Shown here one piece after another: positions 61,024-64,000 of a DNA stretch of 64,000 nt; the stretch's first letter is position 1; the number at the start of each line of letters is the position of its first letter. Source of the stretch: Polaribacter atrinae (GTDB lineage: Bacteria > Bacteroidota > Bacteroidia > Flavobacteriales > Flavobacteriaceae); the NCBI RefSeq assembly GCF_038023995.1, contig NZ_CP150660.1:1362501-1426500 (forward strand), given 5' to 3'. Below the pieces are notes generated by a model. That model saw only the letters and a list, made by a program, of their open reading frames with translations, was not told the origin of the DNA and did no database searches. The position numbers and the translations under genes were made by a program.

Positions 61024-61332
61024 TTAAATTACTTCGTTAACTAATTCTTTTAACACCTCAAACTTGTTTGTTTGTGTTTGATTTTTAAAACTACCACCTT
61101 CAAAAGTTGCAAAAGTTGGTAAGTTACTTACATCTGCTAATTTTCTACTTTCAGGAAATTTTTCTGCATCTGCAATTACAAAAGTTACGTTTTCATTTTC
61201 TGAAGCTAACTTTTTAAATTTTGGTTTCATAATTCTACAATTCCCACACCATGTAGCAGAATATTGTACAACTACTTTATCATTTCCATTTACAATTTCT
61301 TGTAAATTATCTTCTGTTAATTCTTGTACCAT
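61024..61332 (-). CDS. Thioredoxin family protein with CGNC active site
   Basis: 102 residues of the thioredoxin fold. The active site is WCGNC (Cys29, Cys32) in place of the usual WCGPC. FVIADAEKFPESRKLADVSNLPTFATF holds the cis-Pro (SNLPTF). Replacing Pro by Asn is expected to change the redox potential. It lies between the peroxiredoxin and DUF6952 genes and probably reduces the peroxiredoxin. Confidence 0.94.
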   Translation of the reverse strand: MVQELTEDNLQEIVNGNDKVVVQYSATWCGNCRIMKPKFKKLASENENVTFVIADAEKFPESRKLADVSNLPTFATFEGGSFKNQTQTNKFEVLKELVNEVI

Positions 61333-61351
61333 TTTAATTATGAATTTAAAA

Positions 61352-61386
61352 TTATGAATTACGAATTTAAAATCCGTAATTCATAA
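61352..61386. repeat. 12-bp perfect inverted repeat between thioredoxin and peroxiredoxin genes
   Basis: TTATGAATTACG (61352-61363) and CGTAATTCATAA (61375-61386) with an 11-nt loop. The neighbouring AATTATGAATT is repeated at 61336-61346. It has no T-tract and is more likely a dispersed repeat than a terminator. Confidence 0.65.
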
Positions 61387-61400
61387 CTTGTAATTAATAT

Positions 61401-62042
61401 TTAGTGAGAAGCTAAATAAGCTGCAGTTCCTTTTGCATTTGGAGACATAGCATCTTTTCCTTCTTCCCAGTTTGCAGGACAAACTTCACCTTTTTCTTGT
61501 ACATGCGTTAAAGCATCTACTAAACGTAAATATTCACCTACATTTCTACCTAAAGGCATATTGTTAATACTTTCGTGTTGTACAATACCATCCTCATCTA
61601 TAATATAAGTAGCTCTATACGTTACGTTATCTCCTTCTACTTGGATTGTTTGAGAAGCTTCATCAAAAGTTTCACTTGTAATATCTAAAATACCTAAAAT
61701 TGATGATAAGTTTCTATTACTATCTGCTAAAAGTGGGTATGTAACACCTTCAATTCCTCCATTATCTTTTGCTTGACTTAACCATGCAAAATGTACTTCT
61801 GGAGTATCACAAGAAGCACCAATAACAATAGTATTTCTTTTTTCGAACTCACCTAAAGCTGCTTGAAAAGCGTGTAACTCTGTAGGACACACAAAAGTAA
61901 AGTCTTTTGGGTACCAAAATAATACTACTTTTTTCTTATTATTAACCGCTTCTTCTAATACATTAACTTTAAATGTATCACCCATTTCATTCATTGCGTC
62001 TACATTTAAATCTGGGAATTTTTTTCCAACTGCTGTTGCCAT
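61401..62042 (-). CDS. 2-Cys peroxiredoxin (AhpC/TSA type)
   Basis: 213 residues that reduce peroxides. The peroxidatic Cys52 lies in PKDFTFVCPTELHAF, the resolving Cys188 in GEVCPANWEEG, and GLFIID-type structure is present as RATYIIDEDGIVQHESINN. The length is normal for typical 2-Cys enzymes. The thioredoxin gene is 68 bp downstream, after an inverted repeat. The gene is divergent from katG. Confidence 0.97.
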   Translation of the reverse strand: MATAVGKKFPDLNVDAMNEMGDTFKVNVLEEAVNNKKKVVLFWYPKDFTFVCPTELHAFQAALGEFEKRNTIVIGASCDTPEVHFAWLSQAKDNGGIEGVTYPLLADSNRNLSSILGILDITSETFDEASQTIQVEGDNVTYRATYIIDEDGIVQHESINNMPLGRNVGEYLRLVDALTHVQEKGEVCPANWEEGKDAMSPNAKGTAAYLASH

Positions 62043-62087
62043 TCTATATAAGTTTTATAATTATTAATGTTCAATTTATTACTGATG

Positions 62088-62095
62088 CAAAGATA
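62088..62095 (-). promoter_or_regulatory. -7 box (TATCTTTG) of the peroxiredoxin gene
   Basis: It fits TAnnTTTG on the minus strand, 46 nt before the start codon. Confidence 0.5.
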
Positions 62096-62274
62096 AAAAT
62101 AAAGCAAAAAAAAAGGTAGCGTTTTAATGGTAACTTTCGATATTGCTATAGTTTTTAATTATACATAAAATAAAAATAAATAGATTTTTGCTATTCACAA
62201 AAATATCCCTAAGAAAATTCGTATTTTTAAATAATTACTTTGAATAATTTTTAACTATATTAAAATAAAAACAA

Positions 62275-62291
62275 TAGATAAAAATTATCTA
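62275..62291. promoter_or_regulatory. Palindrome upstream of katG, possible redox-regulator site
   Basis: TAGATAA-AAA-TTATCTA is a perfect 7-3-7 palindrome. Its centre is about 34 bp before the predicted katG start, where a class II activator would touch polymerase. It carries ATAG like OxyR half-sites but not their exact spacing. Confidence 0.45.
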
Positions 62292-62302
62292 AAAACATAT
62301 TA

Positions 62303-62310
62303 TAGTTTTG
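62303..62310 (+). promoter_or_regulatory. -7 box (TAGTTTTG) of katG
   Basis: It fits TAnnTTTG, with a predicted start near 62317 and a leader of about 30 nt. No -33 TTG is seen at normal spacing. Confidence 0.45.
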
Positions 62311-62335
62311 TCAAAAATTAAAACATAAAATTTAA

Positions 62336-64000
<1,665 letters not shown>

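Overview
The window is a piece of an AT-rich (roughly 30% G+C by eye) chromosome from the phylum Bacteroidota, most likely a marine member of the Flavobacteriaceae (Polaribacter/Tenacibaculum-like). The signs are SusC/SusD outer-membrane pairs with FecR and an ECF sigma factor, PafA phosphatase, a flavobacterial kynurenine-type tryptophan catabolism cluster, a putative bacillithiol reductase, many lipoproteins, upstream boxes fitting the Bacteroidota -7 element TAnnTTTG, and dispersed palindromic intergenic repeats. The genus is inference. There is no prophage, IS transposase, rRNA or CRISPR array.

Layout. 1-12 kb: end of yaaA, serine dehydratase sdaA, DUF2853, dnaK behind a sigma-54-type promoter, an Lrp/AsnC regulator divergent from metE, and ndh with small membrane genes. 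11.3-18.9 kb: a minus-strand run kynU, kmo, DUF1697, FAD monooxygenase, small protein, SDR, 3-hydroxyanthranilate dioxygenase, ACMS decarboxylase, which opens kynurenine and decarboxylates the ring-cleavage product. 19-23 kb: two NlpC/P60-type lipoproteins around a cassette-like stretch holding a DUF2971 pseudogene with one in-frame amber stop and an unannotated 51-residue membrane peptide, then an M23 peptidase. 23-32 kb: a SerB-SerA fusion, a UbiA-like membrane protein, gcvP, a GT35 phosphorylase homologue without the PLP lysine, and ypdA. 32-45 kb: rpmE2, glutaminyl cyclase, a beta-helix-like lipoprotein, SDR, SprT-like metalloprotein, DUF389, two identical tRNA-Lys(TTT), mlaEF, pafA, prsW, ctlX and a VanX-like dipeptidase. 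45-51 kb: pdhA-pdhC, a GIN-domain adhesin-like protein, GNAT, a 55-residue Lys-rich ORF overlapping an SGNH hydrolase. 51-60.6 kb: ECF sigma, FecR, SusC (with STN domain), SusD and a DUF5117-type zinc metalloprotease, a surface-signalling uptake locus that I infer handles peptides. 60.7-64 kb: peroxiredoxin, CGNC thioredoxin and DUF6952 divergent from katG (cut by the window end), a peroxide-defence module.

The signals I would follow first are: three copies of a structured intergenic element whose stems co-vary (13.2, 16.1 and 22.4 kb); a possible small antisense RNA in the fecR-susC gap (58.65 kb); the sigma-54 promoter of dnaK; the cassette-like region at 20.2-21.5 kb; and enzymes that lack textbook catalytic residues (GT35 phosphorylase homologue, SDR in the kynurenine cluster, UbiA-like protein).
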